A stretch of DNA of 64,000 bases from UBA4636 sp963650915 (GCA_963650915.1 CAVJMJ010000005.1:29095-93094); one strand, 5' to 3'; counted from the stretch's first letter, positions 43,626 through 52,562 are shown. Translations and numbers: made by a program. Notes: a model not told the origin generated them from the letters alone.

Positions 43626-45506
43626 CTAATTGTTTTCGCCGTATTTTTTCAGAAGATTTTCGGCGAGTTCTTCTTTGATTTTTTTGTGCGCTCTCAAATG
43701 TTTGATTGCGTTTTCCTTGGTAATTTTTTTATCTTGACCGGATATCTCGCCCGACAAGAGATATCTGGTATGTTCGGAGATATGTAGTTCGTGGTCGTCG
43801 TACTCGTCGACCTCTATTTCCCCGTCGGCGAATTTCAAATTTTCCTCGGCGGCTTTGTTTAAATGCAAACTCGTAAGATCCTGTGCGTTTTCAAAACTGC
43901 CGTAGCCTAACATATCGAGAATTTTGGCTTTGGTGCGCGTGCTTAACCTTCCGTCTTTATCGGTCAAAATACCGCTGCTTAAAAGTTCGAAAACGGAATT
44001 TTTCTTTTGCGCCGGTGTGGAATTGAGTTCGTTTTCGGTATCGAAAACTACGTCGTCGCTGTTTAAGTCGCTGGAATTGTAATAGAATATTTCAGCCTTT
44101 CTGCCCTCGCCCGCGATTTTCATTATGCGGGTGTTTTTGGCAAATTGTTTAAACAGTCTTATGATTTGTTTTGCCATGATTTTGATGGCAAGCCTTATGT
44201 TTTCGGCGGTTTCGGAAAGTCTCGTTTCGTCTTGTTCGATAAGTAATTGCAGGGCAACACCGCTCGTCGTCGCGACGGGTACTTTCGAGTTTCTGGAAAT
44301 TTCGCTTACGCCGCTTATGGTTATAAACTCGCTTTCGAGTCTTTCTTCTTCGTAAGAAAAGTCTATGGGGACGCTTCCCGTTGCCATCATTTGGGGCGGG
44401 TTTGCGCCCTGCCTGTAAACGATGACTTTGCCCGGCGACAAACCTTCTTCGGTTAAATCGTCGGTGTCGATCGAGCCGTCTTCCACGGCGATTACGCCCA
44501 TGCTTATTCTGTTTAAAAACTCGTGCTTGCGGTTTTTAACGGCGTTGTAGGCTCGTTGCAAGGGTATCATTCTTTCGATGATGCTTGCACCGAAAAACAT
44601 ACCCGCCTGCTTTATGCTCGTTTGCTTGATAAATGGAAACTCTCTCGTATCGTCGACGCCGTTTAAATAGGGCAATTCGCATACGTTCAAAATTTTATCT
44701 CCCGCAACGGTCACCACCCTTCCCAAAGGGTACTCTTTAGAGGGCTTTTCGTAACGCTCGATTACGAGTTCCGCCTTGTGAATGACACCGCTCGTAATCT
44801 TTGTTTGCTTTCCGACGGTGCCTTTTGCAATCGGCGAAAGCGAAAAAACGTCGATGTCTTTTCCTTCTACCTTTACGCCGTAAATGGCTTCGATGTCGTT
44901 TACGTCCATTGCCCGTGCGTGTATCAACGATTTTAAATCGGATATTTCCTCTTTAAACAAACTGTCGGGAAAAATTTCAAAAGGCGAAACGGCTATTACG
45001 TCGACGTCACCTTCTTTTATTTTACTCCCCTCCAACTCGCCTACCCATTTACCCTTGTCGCCGTTCCACATTACCTTGTAAAAACTCGTGCCGAGGGTTT
45101 CGCTCCACAGCGTGGCTTTGGATATTATCGAATCGAGATCTATTCTCCCCGAGGTGGCTTTTAAAATGTCGGACGCTATTTTTGCCGCTTTTAAATCGCT
45201 GTCTTCGCTGCCCGCCGCACGCACGCTCATATCCGGGCGAACGCGAGATAATTTTGCAAGCCTCGTTTCGACGATGGGCGCAATGTGATTGTACACATTG
45301 CGGTTTTGCCAGTAATAATAACTTTCTTCTTCCAATACGTCGCCTGACGGTGAGATTTCGCAATACTGATTGCCGGTTAGATAGTTAAGATTAAGATTCC
45401 ATTGTTGCTCTAAACTTCTTCGCTCTTCACGCCTTCTGTCGAAATCTTCTTTGACCTCTTTTAAAAGGTCGTCGTAATACTTATCGTTTTTTATCTGATT
45501 TTTCAT
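43626..45506 (-). CDS. Portal protein (P22-like)
   Basis: 626 residues forming the twelve-fold DNA gate of the capsid. The start DFDRRREERRSLEQQWNLNLNYLTGNQY, then NRNVYNHIAPIVETRLAKLSRVRPDMSVRAAGSEDSDLKAAKIASDIL, is characteristic of the large P22-type portals of short-tailed phages. SGVALQLLIEQDETRLSETAENIRLAIKIMAKQIIRLFKQFA is the stem and crown-helix region. It overlaps the zinc-binding ORF start by 26 bases. The length is in the normal range (600-720) and there is no frameshift, so it appears intact. Confidence 0.85.
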   Translation of the reverse strand: MKNQIKNDKYYDDLLKEVKEDFDRRREERRSLEQQWNLNLNYLTGNQYCEISPSGDVLEEESYYYWQNRNVYNHIAPIVETRLAKLSRVRPDMSVRAAGSEDSDLKAAKIASDILKATSGRIDLDSIISKATLWSETLGTSFYKVMWNGDKGKWVGELEGSKIKEGDVDVIAVSPFEIFPDSLFKEEISDLKSLIHARAMDVNDIEAIYGVKVEGKDIDVFSLSPIAKGTVGKQTKITSGVIHKAELVIERYEKPSKEYPLGRVVTVAGDKILNVCELPYLNGVDDTREFPFIKQTSIKQAGMFFGASIIERMIPLQRAYNAVKNRKHEFLNRISMGVIAVEDGSIDTDDLTEEGLSPGKVIVYRQGANPPQMMATGSVPIDFSYEEERLESEFITISGVSEISRNSKVPVATTSGVALQLLIEQDETRLSETAENIRLAIKIMAKQIIRLFKQFAKNTRIMKIAGEGRKAEIFYYNSSDLNSDDVVFDTENELNSTPAQKKNSVFELLSSGILTDKDGRLSTRTKAKILDMLGYGSFENAQDLTSLHLNKAAEENLKFADGEIEVDEYDDHELHISEHTRYLLSGEISGQDKKITKENAIKHLRAHKKIKEELAENLLKKYGENN

Positions 45507-45666
45507 CTTGCTTACTTTCGTTTACGAAAAACTCCTTTGCCTCATGGTAGCAATTTTCACAAAGGAACATATCCGTTCCGTTTGAAAAAGTCAGCCTATA
45601 GGTCGATAAACCGCCACATCCTATGACGTCGCACACTACTTTTTCATCAAGTTTCGTCTTCTTCAT
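45481..45666 (-). CDS. Small zinc-ribbon protein of the phage-like module
   Basis: 61 residues with two cysteine pairs, CDVIGC and CENC, 28 residues apart: a zinc-ribbon-like finger (VVCDVIGCGGLSTYRLTFSNG...LCENCYHEAKEFF). It overlaps the TerS-like frame by 20 bases and the portal start by 26, so it is translated as a bridge between them. Role unknown. Confidence 0.6.
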   Translation of the reverse strand: MKKTKLDEKVVCDVIGCGGLSTYRLTFSNGTDMFLCENCYHEAKEFFVNESKQDEKSDKKR

Positions 45667-45847
45667 TTAACTCTCCTTTATATTTAATCAATAGTTTTTT
45701 TATTTTGTCTTTTATTTCTTCCTCGCTTAAATCGTTAACCGATTCTTCCTCTTCGGCTTCCAAAAGCATTTTTGCCGCCTGAGTGTCGGGCGGGTAATGC
45801 TTTTTGGACACCTTCTTTTTCGTAAGCGTCATAACGTCGTCCTCCAC
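45647..45847 (-). CDS. Terminase small-subunit-like C-terminal piece
   Basis: From the GTG at 45847, 66 residues. The open frame continues upstream to 45967 without any ATG, GTG or TTG. Read through, it gives ENEVKKAIIKKATGYEAEEV...TLTKKKVSKKHYPPDTQAAKMLLE, the usual C-terminal pattern of small terminases (ALLKKALGYE.. and ..KKHVPPDTTA..). The N-terminal DNA-binding helix-turn-helix is missing and the piece overlaps the end of the large subunit, which is the reverse of the usual order. It may be a relic, a product starting at GTG, or a +1 frameshift extension of the large subunit. Confidence 0.5.
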   Translation of the reverse strand: MEDDVMTLTKKKVSKKHYPPDTQAAKMLLEAEEEESVNDLSEEEIKDKIKKLLIKYKGELNEEDET

Positions 45848-45926
45848 GGAATATTCTTCGACGACTTCTTCGGCTTCGTAACCCGTCGCTTTTTTGATGA
45901 TTGCTTTTTTTACTTCGTTTTCGATG

Positions 45927-47360
45927 TTATTGATACTGTTGCCCCCTTCTTTTACGATTAAGTTTTCTCATAAGCCTTTCTTTATCCTTTTGAACGTCGG
46001 TAAGTACTTGTTTAACTTTCTCGCCCTTCGGTCTTGACATTATAAAATATCTCAATTCGTCCAAGCAATGGTCGTCACGCTTTATAGGCGAATCGTCTTT
46101 TCCCCACCAATAACTTTTGAGTTCTCGTATAAGATTGACGCAATTTTTAAAAATAAAAATGCGCCTTTCTTTGAAATATTGCTTAACCCGAGATATACCG
46201 CTGAAAACGTCTTTATTGACACGTGCGTCGACGGCAATGCCTTGCTCGAAAAACAGTTCGCTCACGCTTTTTAAGGACGCAAGCGTTTTTTGGTTTGCCG
46301 CACTGTCTATAAGGGCGTTTATTCTGCCGTTTTTATCAGTCTTCCAGTTGAGTTTTTTTGCGATTTCCTTTATTTTTTCGGCGTGATAGCCTACGTCTTT
46401 GCCCTGCGCGTAATGCTCGGCGACTACGTAAACGTTGTCGTCGTAATCGACGGCGTAAAAATGGCATGAAAGGGGGTTATTAAGTCCCGGGTCTATCGAC
46501 AGATTGTTTTGCCAATCGTCGGGTATATCGAAAGGCTCTATTACGTGCAAGTTTTCGTCGAACTCGGTATACACAAGCCCCGACTGAACGCAAAATCTGC
46601 CGTAACGCCTCGATTCTATTACGTCCTCCGACAGACTTGCCGTTAAGTTATCCACCTCGGCTTTGTCGAGGTAGGGGTTGTCCGCCCACTCCATAAATTC
46701 GTACCAGACTTCTTTACTCGAATACTTATTAAGATAGATTTCGTCGTAAATAAAGGTAAGCCCTTTAAGCGGTGTCATCGTGCCGAAAATATCACCTTTT
46801 TTGTCAAGCACCCTCATTTTGCATTCGTCGTAAATATCCTTGGGCGGTTCCTCGTCGAACCACACGAAATCGAGAGAACTTCCTTGGAATTTTTCCCTTC
46901 CCTGATCGCAACTTTTAAAGCCTATAACCGACCTTCCGCCGAGGGCGTTTTTTATAAAAAGTTGGTCTATAATACCGTTTTCGGGGCTATCGCGCCGTCC
47001 TTCGCTCATAACTATGCCCTCTATCCACTCTTTTTTCAAGTATGATAAAATCTTTTTTTGCGCTACGTCACGTTGCACCTGCGAGGAAAGCGAAACAACC
47101 CACCCGAACACATTTTTTCTGTTCTGTCTAAACGGATGTATTCCCCTCGCCATATACACGACTTCAACTGCCCCGCACTCCGTTTTACCGCTACGGTTAC
47201 CCCCGAAAACCCACCTGTTTCGCTTTTGACACTTATGAAAGGCAATTTGTTTTTTATGTATTTTGTCCCTGTTGTACGCCGACAACTTGTCGTCTTTTCT
47301 TTTTTCGAGTTCGCCGTCAAGCGCGATTATTTTTAAAGCCGTGTCGTAAGATTTTGACAT
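45927..47360 (-). CDS. Terminase large subunit
   Basis: ATPase-nuclease that packages DNA into the procapsid. I place the start at 47360 (MSKSYDTALK), where AAAGGA is 6-7 bases upstream; a start at 47390 is possible. 477 residues. ATPase part: VFGGNRSGKTECGAVE (Walker A, about 52-60), LDFVWFDEEPP (Walker B with Asp-Glu). Nuclease part: LSIDPGLNNPLSCHFYAVDYDDNVYVV, INALIDSAANQKTLASL, DDHCLDELRYFIMSR, giving the three acidic groups of the RNase-H-like fold. All key residues are present, so it should be active. Confidence 0.9.
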   Translation of the reverse strand: MSKSYDTALKIIALDGELEKRKDDKLSAYNRDKIHKKQIAFHKCQKRNRWVFGGNRSGKTECGAVEVVYMARGIHPFRQNRKNVFGWVVSLSSQVQRDVAQKKILSYLKKEWIEGIVMSEGRRDSPENGIIDQLFIKNALGGRSVIGFKSCDQGREKFQGSSLDFVWFDEEPPKDIYDECKMRVLDKKGDIFGTMTPLKGLTFIYDEIYLNKYSSKEVWYEFMEWADNPYLDKAEVDNLTASLSEDVIESRRYGRFCVQSGLVYTEFDENLHVIEPFDIPDDWQNNLSIDPGLNNPLSCHFYAVDYDDNVYVVAEHYAQGKDVGYHAEKIKEIAKKLNWKTDKNGRINALIDSAANQKTLASLKSVSELFFEQGIAVDARVNKDVFSGISRVKQYFKERRIFIFKNCVNLIRELKSYWWGKDDSPIKRDDHCLDELRYFIMSRPKGEKVKQVLTDVQKDKERLMRKLNRKRRGQQYQ

Positions 47361-47411
47361 TGTTAGTCCTTTTTTGTTAAAACTCTCCATAATTTGCGTA
47401 CTCTTTCGCTT

Positions 47412-47417
47412 TATAAT
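47412..47417 (+). promoter_or_regulatory. -10 box 9 bases before the 47427 start (possible leaderless mRNA)
   Basis: TATAAT at 47412-47417, with the ATG at 47427 and no purine-rich ribosome site between. No good -35 at 16-18 bp. The region is only 66 bp wide between this gene and the divergent terminase. Confidence 0.4.
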
Positions 47418-47426
47418 TGATTCGCT

Positions 47427-48179
47427 ATGAAACTATACGCGATCGGTTTGATTAAAAAAATAATAATACCGTTTTTAATTATCTTCGTAATTTTTACGAA
47501 TTTTAATTATTCGGTTATAGCGACGAACGCCGAAACCGTCGAATACGCGCAAGCGGTAACGGACGACTGCGTCTTTTATTCGGACGCGAGTTTGAAAATC
47601 GTCAAGTTTATTTTGCCGTACTCCTACTTCGTTAAAATTATATCTGTGGGAGCGGAAGCCTCTCGAGTTATTTATTATAGTGAGGACTTATCCTGCCCGC
47701 CCGCCGAAGGCTACGTTAAAAACGTTTGCTTAAACTTTGTCGAAAAAAGCCAAAACGTTTTGAATTTTCCGCCGATAATTACACTGAAAACCGACGAAGT
47801 CATTTTCGGCGACGCAAAACTTTCCTCGCCGAAAGCCGTAATAACGGAAGGATCTTCGGCAAAATTTTACGGCGAACTTAAAATTGAAGGCACGGTATAT
47901 CTTTACGTATACGTAAACGGCTTTATAGGCTACGTCAGAAAGGACGGATTTAATAACTACGAAGTTATAAAAAACGAAATTTTATTAAAACCCGAATACG
48001 ATGACAAAAGCGACGTCGTTAGTTTTTTTGAAAGCGAGGACAACAAAGACTATAAAAAGTTGGATACAGCGGAAATCATCGTAGTCGCGGTTATAATAGT
48101 AACCTGTTTGACGCTTATCGTATTTGCCGTAAAATCCACTTCCAAAAATACATATAAACGGCTTGACGACGACGATTGA
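47427..48179 (+). CDS. Single-pass membrane protein with SH3-like ectodomain
   Basis: 250 residues. An N-terminal signal or anchor (about 9-30, KKIIIPFLIIFVIFTNFNYSVIA) is followed by an ectodomain (about 35-205) with two SH3-like beta repeats (VTDDCVFYSDASLKIVKFILPYSYFVKII; GSSAKFYGELKIEGTVYLYVYVNGFIGYVRKDGF). A second membrane helix (about 218-240, AEIIVVAVIIVTCLTLIVFAV) and a cytoplasmic tail ending in DDDD close it. Architecture: type I membrane protein. It runs opposite to the phage-like genes, between the terminase and the regulator-like gene, and resembles the larger protein at 49122. Function unknown. Confidence 0.7.
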   Translation: MKLYAIGLIKKIIIPFLIIFVIFTNFNYSVIATNAETVEYAQAVTDDCVFYSDASLKIVKFILPYSYFVKIISVGAEASRVIYYSEDLSCPPAEGYVKNVCLNFVEKSQNVLNFPPIITLKTDEVIFGDAKLSSPKAVITEGSSAKFYGELKIEGTVYLYVYVNGFIGYVRKDGFNNYEVIKNEILLKPEYDDKSDVVSFFESEDNKDYKKLDTAEIIVVAVIIVTCLTLIVFAVKSTSKNTYKRLDDDD

Positions 48180-48357
48180 AAATAAAAATAAATTTCGTAA
48201 AAATAAATTTGTTCAAAATTATCGTTCAAAATTATTTTTGCCACGTATTGTCGTTTTTTGTCGTTTTATGTATCTATTTGTCGCACCCTAAAACCGTTAT
48301 CTTATTTTATCCCTATTTTAAAAATTAACCAAAAAACTCTTTTTAGGGCTTATAAAT

Positions 48358-48795
48358 TTACGCGGCAAGTTTGGTTATCCTTATAGCGATACTTTTTATA
48401 AAAGGAATGTCCGCATAGTACTTTTCAAAATTTTCTTCGGTAATTTTACTTAGTTCGAGTAATTTTTTAAATCTTTCCAAAGCCTTTATTTGTTTTCTAA
48501 AGTATTGTCTTGACTTATAATCAAAGCCATCTATAGGTCGATTATTGAAGTATTTATAACCGATCAGTCTTTTTTCGTCTTCCGTAAGCCTTTCAAAAAT
48601 CATACTCACTTTGCTTTTTAAAAGCAATAAATACCTTTTGTCGGCTATCATCGAGGCTATCTTATCGGCAAGGGCTTCGCAAGGCTTATAAGAATAAAAA
48701 CTAAGCCTCGAACGCTTTTCGATTTGTCTGTCGATAATGCGACATGCATCCTCGATGTAAGGATAAGCGAATAAAATTATTTTTGCGTAAGTCAT
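48358..48795 (-). CDS. Sigma-like late-gene regulator of the phage-like module (ArpU/RinA type)
   Basis: 145 residues, all-helical, basic. The segment LTEDEKRLIGYKYFNNRPIDGFDYKSRQYFRKQIKALERFKKLLE looks like a sigma region-4 helix-turn-helix (L(S/T)E.E...L...Y....), the pattern of phage late-gene activators that in clostridial prophages sit just upstream of the terminase. It is on the same strand as the module. A promoter TTGTAT-N17-TATAAT (48830-48858) lies upstream and AAAGGGATG precedes the start. The call rests on a weak motif and on position. Confidence 0.5.
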   Translation of the reverse strand: MTYAKIILFAYPYIEDACRIIDRQIEKRSRLSFYSYKPCEALADKIASMIADKRYLLLLKSKVSMIFERLTEDEKRLIGYKYFNNRPIDGFDYKSRQYFRKQIKALERFKKLLELSKITEENFEKYYADIPFIKSIAIRITKLAA

Positions 48796-48829
48796 TAAAA
48801 ATCATCCCTTTGTTTTTCTTTACGCTTTC

Positions 48830-48858
48830 ATTATACAAGACCCAAACGCCCGATACAA
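48830..48858 (-). promoter_or_regulatory. Promoter of the regulator-like gene
   Basis: Leftward -35 TTGTAT (48853-48858), 17-bp spacer, -10 TATAAT (48830-48835). Confidence 0.6.
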
Positions 48859-48980
48859 TACTTTATGACAAATTTTGAACAAATTTTTTTCAAAATTAAA
48901 CGGCAAGCAATTTACCGCAATTTTTTCACCGTTCCGATTTGTCTTTTGTTTATCGAACATTTGTTCTAATTATAAAATTT

Positions 48981-49012
48981 AAAGGTGCCAAATTTTCGCA
49001 CCTTTTTTATTT
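48981..49012. terminator. Hairpin in the gap before 49122
   Basis: AAAGGTGC / GCACCTTT (48981-48988 and 48998-49005) followed by TTTATTTTAATTTTTT on the plus strand. Confidence 0.55.
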
Positions 49013-49033
49013 TAATTTTTTCGACGCAAACTA

Positions 49034-49062
49034 TTGTTTTTAATAAGATTATTTGTTATAAT
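49034..49062 (+). promoter_or_regulatory. Promoter of the 49122 gene
   Basis: -35 TTGTTT (49034-49039), 17-bp spacer, -10 TATAAT (49057-49062). The transcript would have a 50-base leader with no ribosome site close to the ATG. Confidence 0.65.
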
Positions 49063-49121
49063 ATTATATATTACCTTTTGAGGTCGATGGTTTAGTTACA
49101 TTAACCCCGCCACAACTTACT

Positions 49122-51575
49122 ATGAAAAAATTACTTTTTGTTTTATCTATAATATTTGTCGTTTGCCTATCCGTTTCGGTTTACGGCGTTTTTGCTTTAA
49201 ACGGGGTATCGACGGACATTTTTTCGCCCGACGATTACCTTGAATTTTGCGAACTTTCTTCACCCATCGATTACGCTTACCAATCTTCCTCAGACACCCA
49301 CGTTATCGCGGAAGCAAACAGGCTTATAATATATCGTGACGGAAATTTCGATTACGTCGAACTACCTTCCTATAACGTAACCCAAATTAAGTTTTACGAT
49401 TCCGATTATCTTTTGTTTTTGTCGGACGGCAAGTTGTACACTTTGAACCTTACCGACAAAAGCCTGACCGATTGCAATATCGTGGCAAATTACTTCGATA
49501 TCTTTGGAAACCTTCTCGTTTCCTCCGTCGGCAACAGTTTTATGACCTTTTCGATTGCCTCCTCTAACGGTTTAAGTTTGACGGACAAATCTTCTTACAA
49601 CGTTGAAAAAAATTATACGGCAATAGCGATAATTTCCGAAACGGAATGGCTTTGCGTGAACGAAGGCACACTTTTTAAATTCAACTCGAACGGCAACGGA
49701 AGTTTCATAACGGTTGCCTACAACCTTAAAGATACCAGATACGCAACCTATTATAACGGTTTCTATTATTTGACGAGACCTACGGGCGTTTACTCGGTAA
49801 ACGTTTCGACGGGTGAAACTTATTTACTTAAAAGTTCGGAAAGTTTACACCTTCTCGGTAACGTAGTATCACCGCAAGGGATATCTTGCTACGGCGGAAA
49901 ACTTTATATAACGGACTATTCGTTAAACGCCGTTTCGGAATTCGACGTTGACACCAAAACTTTTACGGGCTTTTATATCACCTCTCGGTCGGACGGTTCG
50001 GCAAGGGTTTCGTCAATGGCAAAAGACATTCAATGCACCGTCGATACCGTTTACGCCATAGATAAAAACGTGGTAAAGATTTTTAACGGCAAAAACAAAT
50101 CTTATAAAACTTTGCCCGTTTCGGGAACTTTTACGGCGTTTTCGGTTATCGACAATAAAATGCTCGTCACCAACGGAAGCAGTATTTACGCCGTAGACTT
50201 AGGCGGTGAAAACGAAGCGCCTTCACTTATCCCCATCGGTGCAAACCTTTCGGAATTTACCAGCGTTACCGCAATAACGAGTTTTTCGGACAATTTCTAC
50301 TTTTTAAACAATACCATTATCGATAGCAATCCTTATGCCGAGGTTTATTCGATTTCGTCTTTAGACTTTAAAAAGGTTGAAAAAATCGCCTCCGTTCAGG
50401 GTCGTGGCGACGATATTTGCGCGGATATTTTCGGCAAACTTTACATTCAGATTTACAAAAACTCCCTTTCTTCCGTCTTGTCTTTCAACGAAGGCGACGC
50501 CGAAGTCAAAGAACTTTACAACGTTTCAAACGAATCGGATAAAATCAATTCGATAGTATGCGACTTCGAATGCAACCTTTACGTCCTTTTGAATAATAAC
50601 AAAATCGCAAGGATAGATAGCGACCTCGGCGCCGAATATTACACTTTGACGATTTCGGATAATCTTCCGCAATATTCTACGGCAAAAGATTTGACCGTAA
50701 TGCCCGCAACCGACTCTATTTACGCACTTTTCGACGGCTTTATACTCACTTTAAACCCTACCGATTTAAACATTTCAAGTCCCATGCGAATGAAAAAGCC
50801 GAGCACTACGCTAAATAAATTTAACCCCGATTTCAAAATTTGCGCCTTAAAAGCCAAAACGAGATATTTTGAGGTGAATTTATCGGATAACCAAGGCGAA
50901 TATTTCGACTATATCGGTTACTCCACCTATACGGGCGAAGAAAACTTTGCCGTAATTTACAGCGACGACAAATATACCCTCGTTTGCAACGAAAATCTCA
51001 GTTGCATCGTAAGGACTTCGGATATAACCGAAATCGATTCGGATAAAAAAGCAAGGACGGAAAATATGTATTACGTCGTTGACGATTATTGCTACGCATA
51101 CCCCGTTTTATCGGAGTTTTTCAGACTTACGTCGGCAACCGAAAACCAAGCCGTGAGCGTGACGGATACCTTTACCTTTAACGGCGTCGAATTTGCAACC
51201 GTAAGTTACGACGGGAATACAGGTTACGTCCCCTACACCATGCTGAAAACGGGCGTCGCCATAACTGACACGCCGTTAAAATTCGGAACATATACGATTT
51301 CGAGAAAGGGCGCAAAAGTGTATTCGGATATCGGGTTGACGGAATTTTTGGGTAGCCTCGACGCTTTTTCCGAAGTGAAGGTTTATAAGACCGAAAACGG
51401 CGTTGCCGTTATCGACTTTGACGGAAAAACCGCTTATATTTCGGCTTCCGACATTCGCCCCAAAGGGCTTACCATCGTTAGGAATTTCATATTAATTTCC
51501 GTCGTTTTGGTCGCGGTAATCGTTACGGTTATCTTTATTTATAAACGCAAGTACGCCCGCCGTGACGATAAATAA
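49122..51575 (+). CDS. Large membrane-anchored surface protein with beta-propeller and SH3-like domains
   Basis: 817 residues. Signal peptide (1-25, KKLLFVLSIIFVVCLSVSVYGVFA), then about 550 residues of beta-propeller-like strands (YDSDYLLFLSDGKLYTLNL; LYITDYSLNAVSEFDVDTKTFTGFYI; LYVLLNNNKIARIDSDLGAEYYTL). Two SH3-like repeats (about 645-780) follow, then a C-terminal membrane helix (about 786-808) and a short basic tail. It would expose a propeller outside the cell. It shares the order signal / SH3-like / TM / short tail with the 250-residue protein at 47427. Family not recognised. Its closeness to the phage-like module may or may not be functional. Confidence 0.75.
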   Translation: MKKLLFVLSIIFVVCLSVSVYGVFALNGVSTDIFSPDDYLEFCELSSPIDYAYQSSSDTHVIAEANRLIIYRDGNFDYVELPSYNVTQIKFYDSDYLLFLSDGKLYTLNLTDKSLTDCNIVANYFDIFGNLLVSSVGNSFMTFSIASSNGLSLTDKSSYNVEKNYTAIAIISETEWLCVNEGTLFKFNSNGNGSFITVAYNLKDTRYATYYNGFYYLTRPTGVYSVNVSTGETYLLKSSESLHLLGNVVSPQGISCYGGKLYITDYSLNAVSEFDVDTKTFTGFYITSRSDGSARVSSMAKDIQCTVDTVYAIDKNVVKIFNGKNKSYKTLPVSGTFTAFSVIDNKMLVTNGSSIYAVDLGGENEAPSLIPIGANLSEFTSVTAITSFSDNFYFLNNTIIDSNPYAEVYSISSLDFKKVEKIASVQGRGDDICADIFGKLYIQIYKNSLSSVLSFNEGDAEVKELYNVSNESDKINSIVCDFECNLYVLLNNNKIARIDSDLGAEYYTLTISDNLPQYSTAKDLTVMPATDSIYALFDGFILTLNPTDLNISSPMRMKKPSTTLNKFNPDFKICALKAKTRYFEVNLSDNQGEYFDYIGYSTYTGEENFAVIYSDDKYTLVCNENLSCIVRTSDITEIDSDKKARTENMYYVVDDYCYAYPVLSEFFRLTSATENQAVSVTDTFTFNGVEFATVSYDGNTGYVPYTMLKTGVAITDTPLKFGTYTISRKGAKVYSDIGLTEFLGSLDAFSEVKVYKTENGVAVIDFDGKTAYISASDIRPKGLTIVRNFILISVVLVAVIVTVIFIYKRKYARRDDK

Positions 51576-51663
51576 GTCATTCGGCTATCGGCTATCGGCT
51601 AACGGCTATCGGCTACCCGCTACCGGCTGACATCACCGACGTTAAAAAAATATTACTTTAATA

Positions 51664-51707
51664 AAAAAAGCGTTCACACCGGTATATTCGGGTGCGAACG
51701 CTTTTTT
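51664..51707. terminator. Bidirectional terminator between convergent genes
   Basis: 17-bp stem with one mismatch, AAAAAAGCGTTCACACC / GGTGCGAACGCTTTTTT, loop of 10. It serves both the surface protein and trmO. A short GGCTATC heptamer array lies just before it (51591-51628). Confidence 0.9.
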
Positions 51708-51714
51708 CTTTATT

Positions 51715-52389
51715 TTATATAGTTTCGACGGCGGTAACGAATAAAGTTTTTCCGTCCGTTTTAAATTTAATATTGTAGTTATAATAGGTAACGCCGTAAA
51801 CACGCTCGTCGTCGTGTTGATAGCCGGGCCGAGGATCGTACGACAATAAATTTTGAACCGAAAGCCGTTTGTCCTCCTCTATTTTATTAAGTAAAACATC
51901 GGGAAAATCGACATATAGGCGGACTTTTGAGGTTTCTTCGGTAAAACCGCCGAGTGCCGACGGAACGGATTCAAAAAAGGGTAAATAGGGTTTTATATCG
52001 AGTATAGGTGTTCCGTCCACAAGGTCGGCACCCTCGACGGTAATGGAAAGATTTTTACCCTCAACGTTGATTTTTTTAAGTTTTACGAGGGTCAACCCGA
52101 TAGGATTGGGTCTATACGGCGAGCGTGAAGCAAACACGCCTATTCTGACGTTTCCGCCGAGTTTGGGCGGTCTTACCGTGAGCGAAGTTTCTTTATCGTC
52201 GGATTTGTCAAAGTACCATAAAAGCCAGATATGAGAAAAGTTTTCCAGCCCCTTTACTGCAGACGGATTGTTGAAAGGCTTTTCAAAAACCACTTCGGAC
52301 TCGACCGTTGCCATTCCGCTTTGACGGGGTATGCCGAATTTATCGGGGAAAGGACTTTTTATTTTTGCTATAACGGTTGGGGTAAACAT
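51715..52389 (-). CDS. trmO: tRNA (t6A37) N6-methyltransferase TrmO
   Basis: TsaA/YaeB family, which N6-methylates threonylcarbamoyl-A37 in certain threonine tRNAs using SAM. 224 residues. The beta-barrel core begins TPTVIAKIKSPFPDKFGIPRQSG. The signature RIGVFASRSPYRPNPIGLTLVKL (about 80-102) is unmistakable, and DGTPILDIKPYLPF is the second conserved block. The C-terminal extension RPGYQHDDERVYGVTYYNYNIKF matches bacterial members. The start at 52389 is the only good one. Confidence 0.95.
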   Translation of the reverse strand: MFTPTVIAKIKSPFPDKFGIPRQSGMATVESEVVFEKPFNNPSAVKGLENFSHIWLLWYFDKSDDKETSLTVRPPKLGGNVRIGVFASRSPYRPNPIGLTLVKLKKINVEGKNLSITVEGADLVDGTPILDIKPYLPFFESVPSALGGFTEETSKVRLYVDFPDVLLNKIEEDKRLSVQNLLSYDPRPGYQHDDERVYGVTYYNYNIKFKTDGKTLFVTAVETI

Positions 52390-52517
52390 ATTTCGTTCTC
52401 TTTTTTTATCGTCTTATATTTATATTTTAACACGAATATCGATTTTTGTCAACGCCGTCGGTATGGTAAATTTACCGTTTAACGCAAGCACAAGCGATAT
52501 ACAAATATTTTCTATAC

Positions 52518-52562
52518 AAAAAATGCCGTTAACGGGCTTATAGGCGGGTTTACGGCATTTTA
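52518..52562 (-). terminator. Terminator copy 1 downstream of the SSB-like gene
   Basis: Leftward stem AAATGCCGT / ACGGCATTT (52552-52560 with 52521-52529), then T6. The loop is the 18-mer TAACGGGCTTATAGGCGG plus GTTT on the plus strand. Confidence 0.75.
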
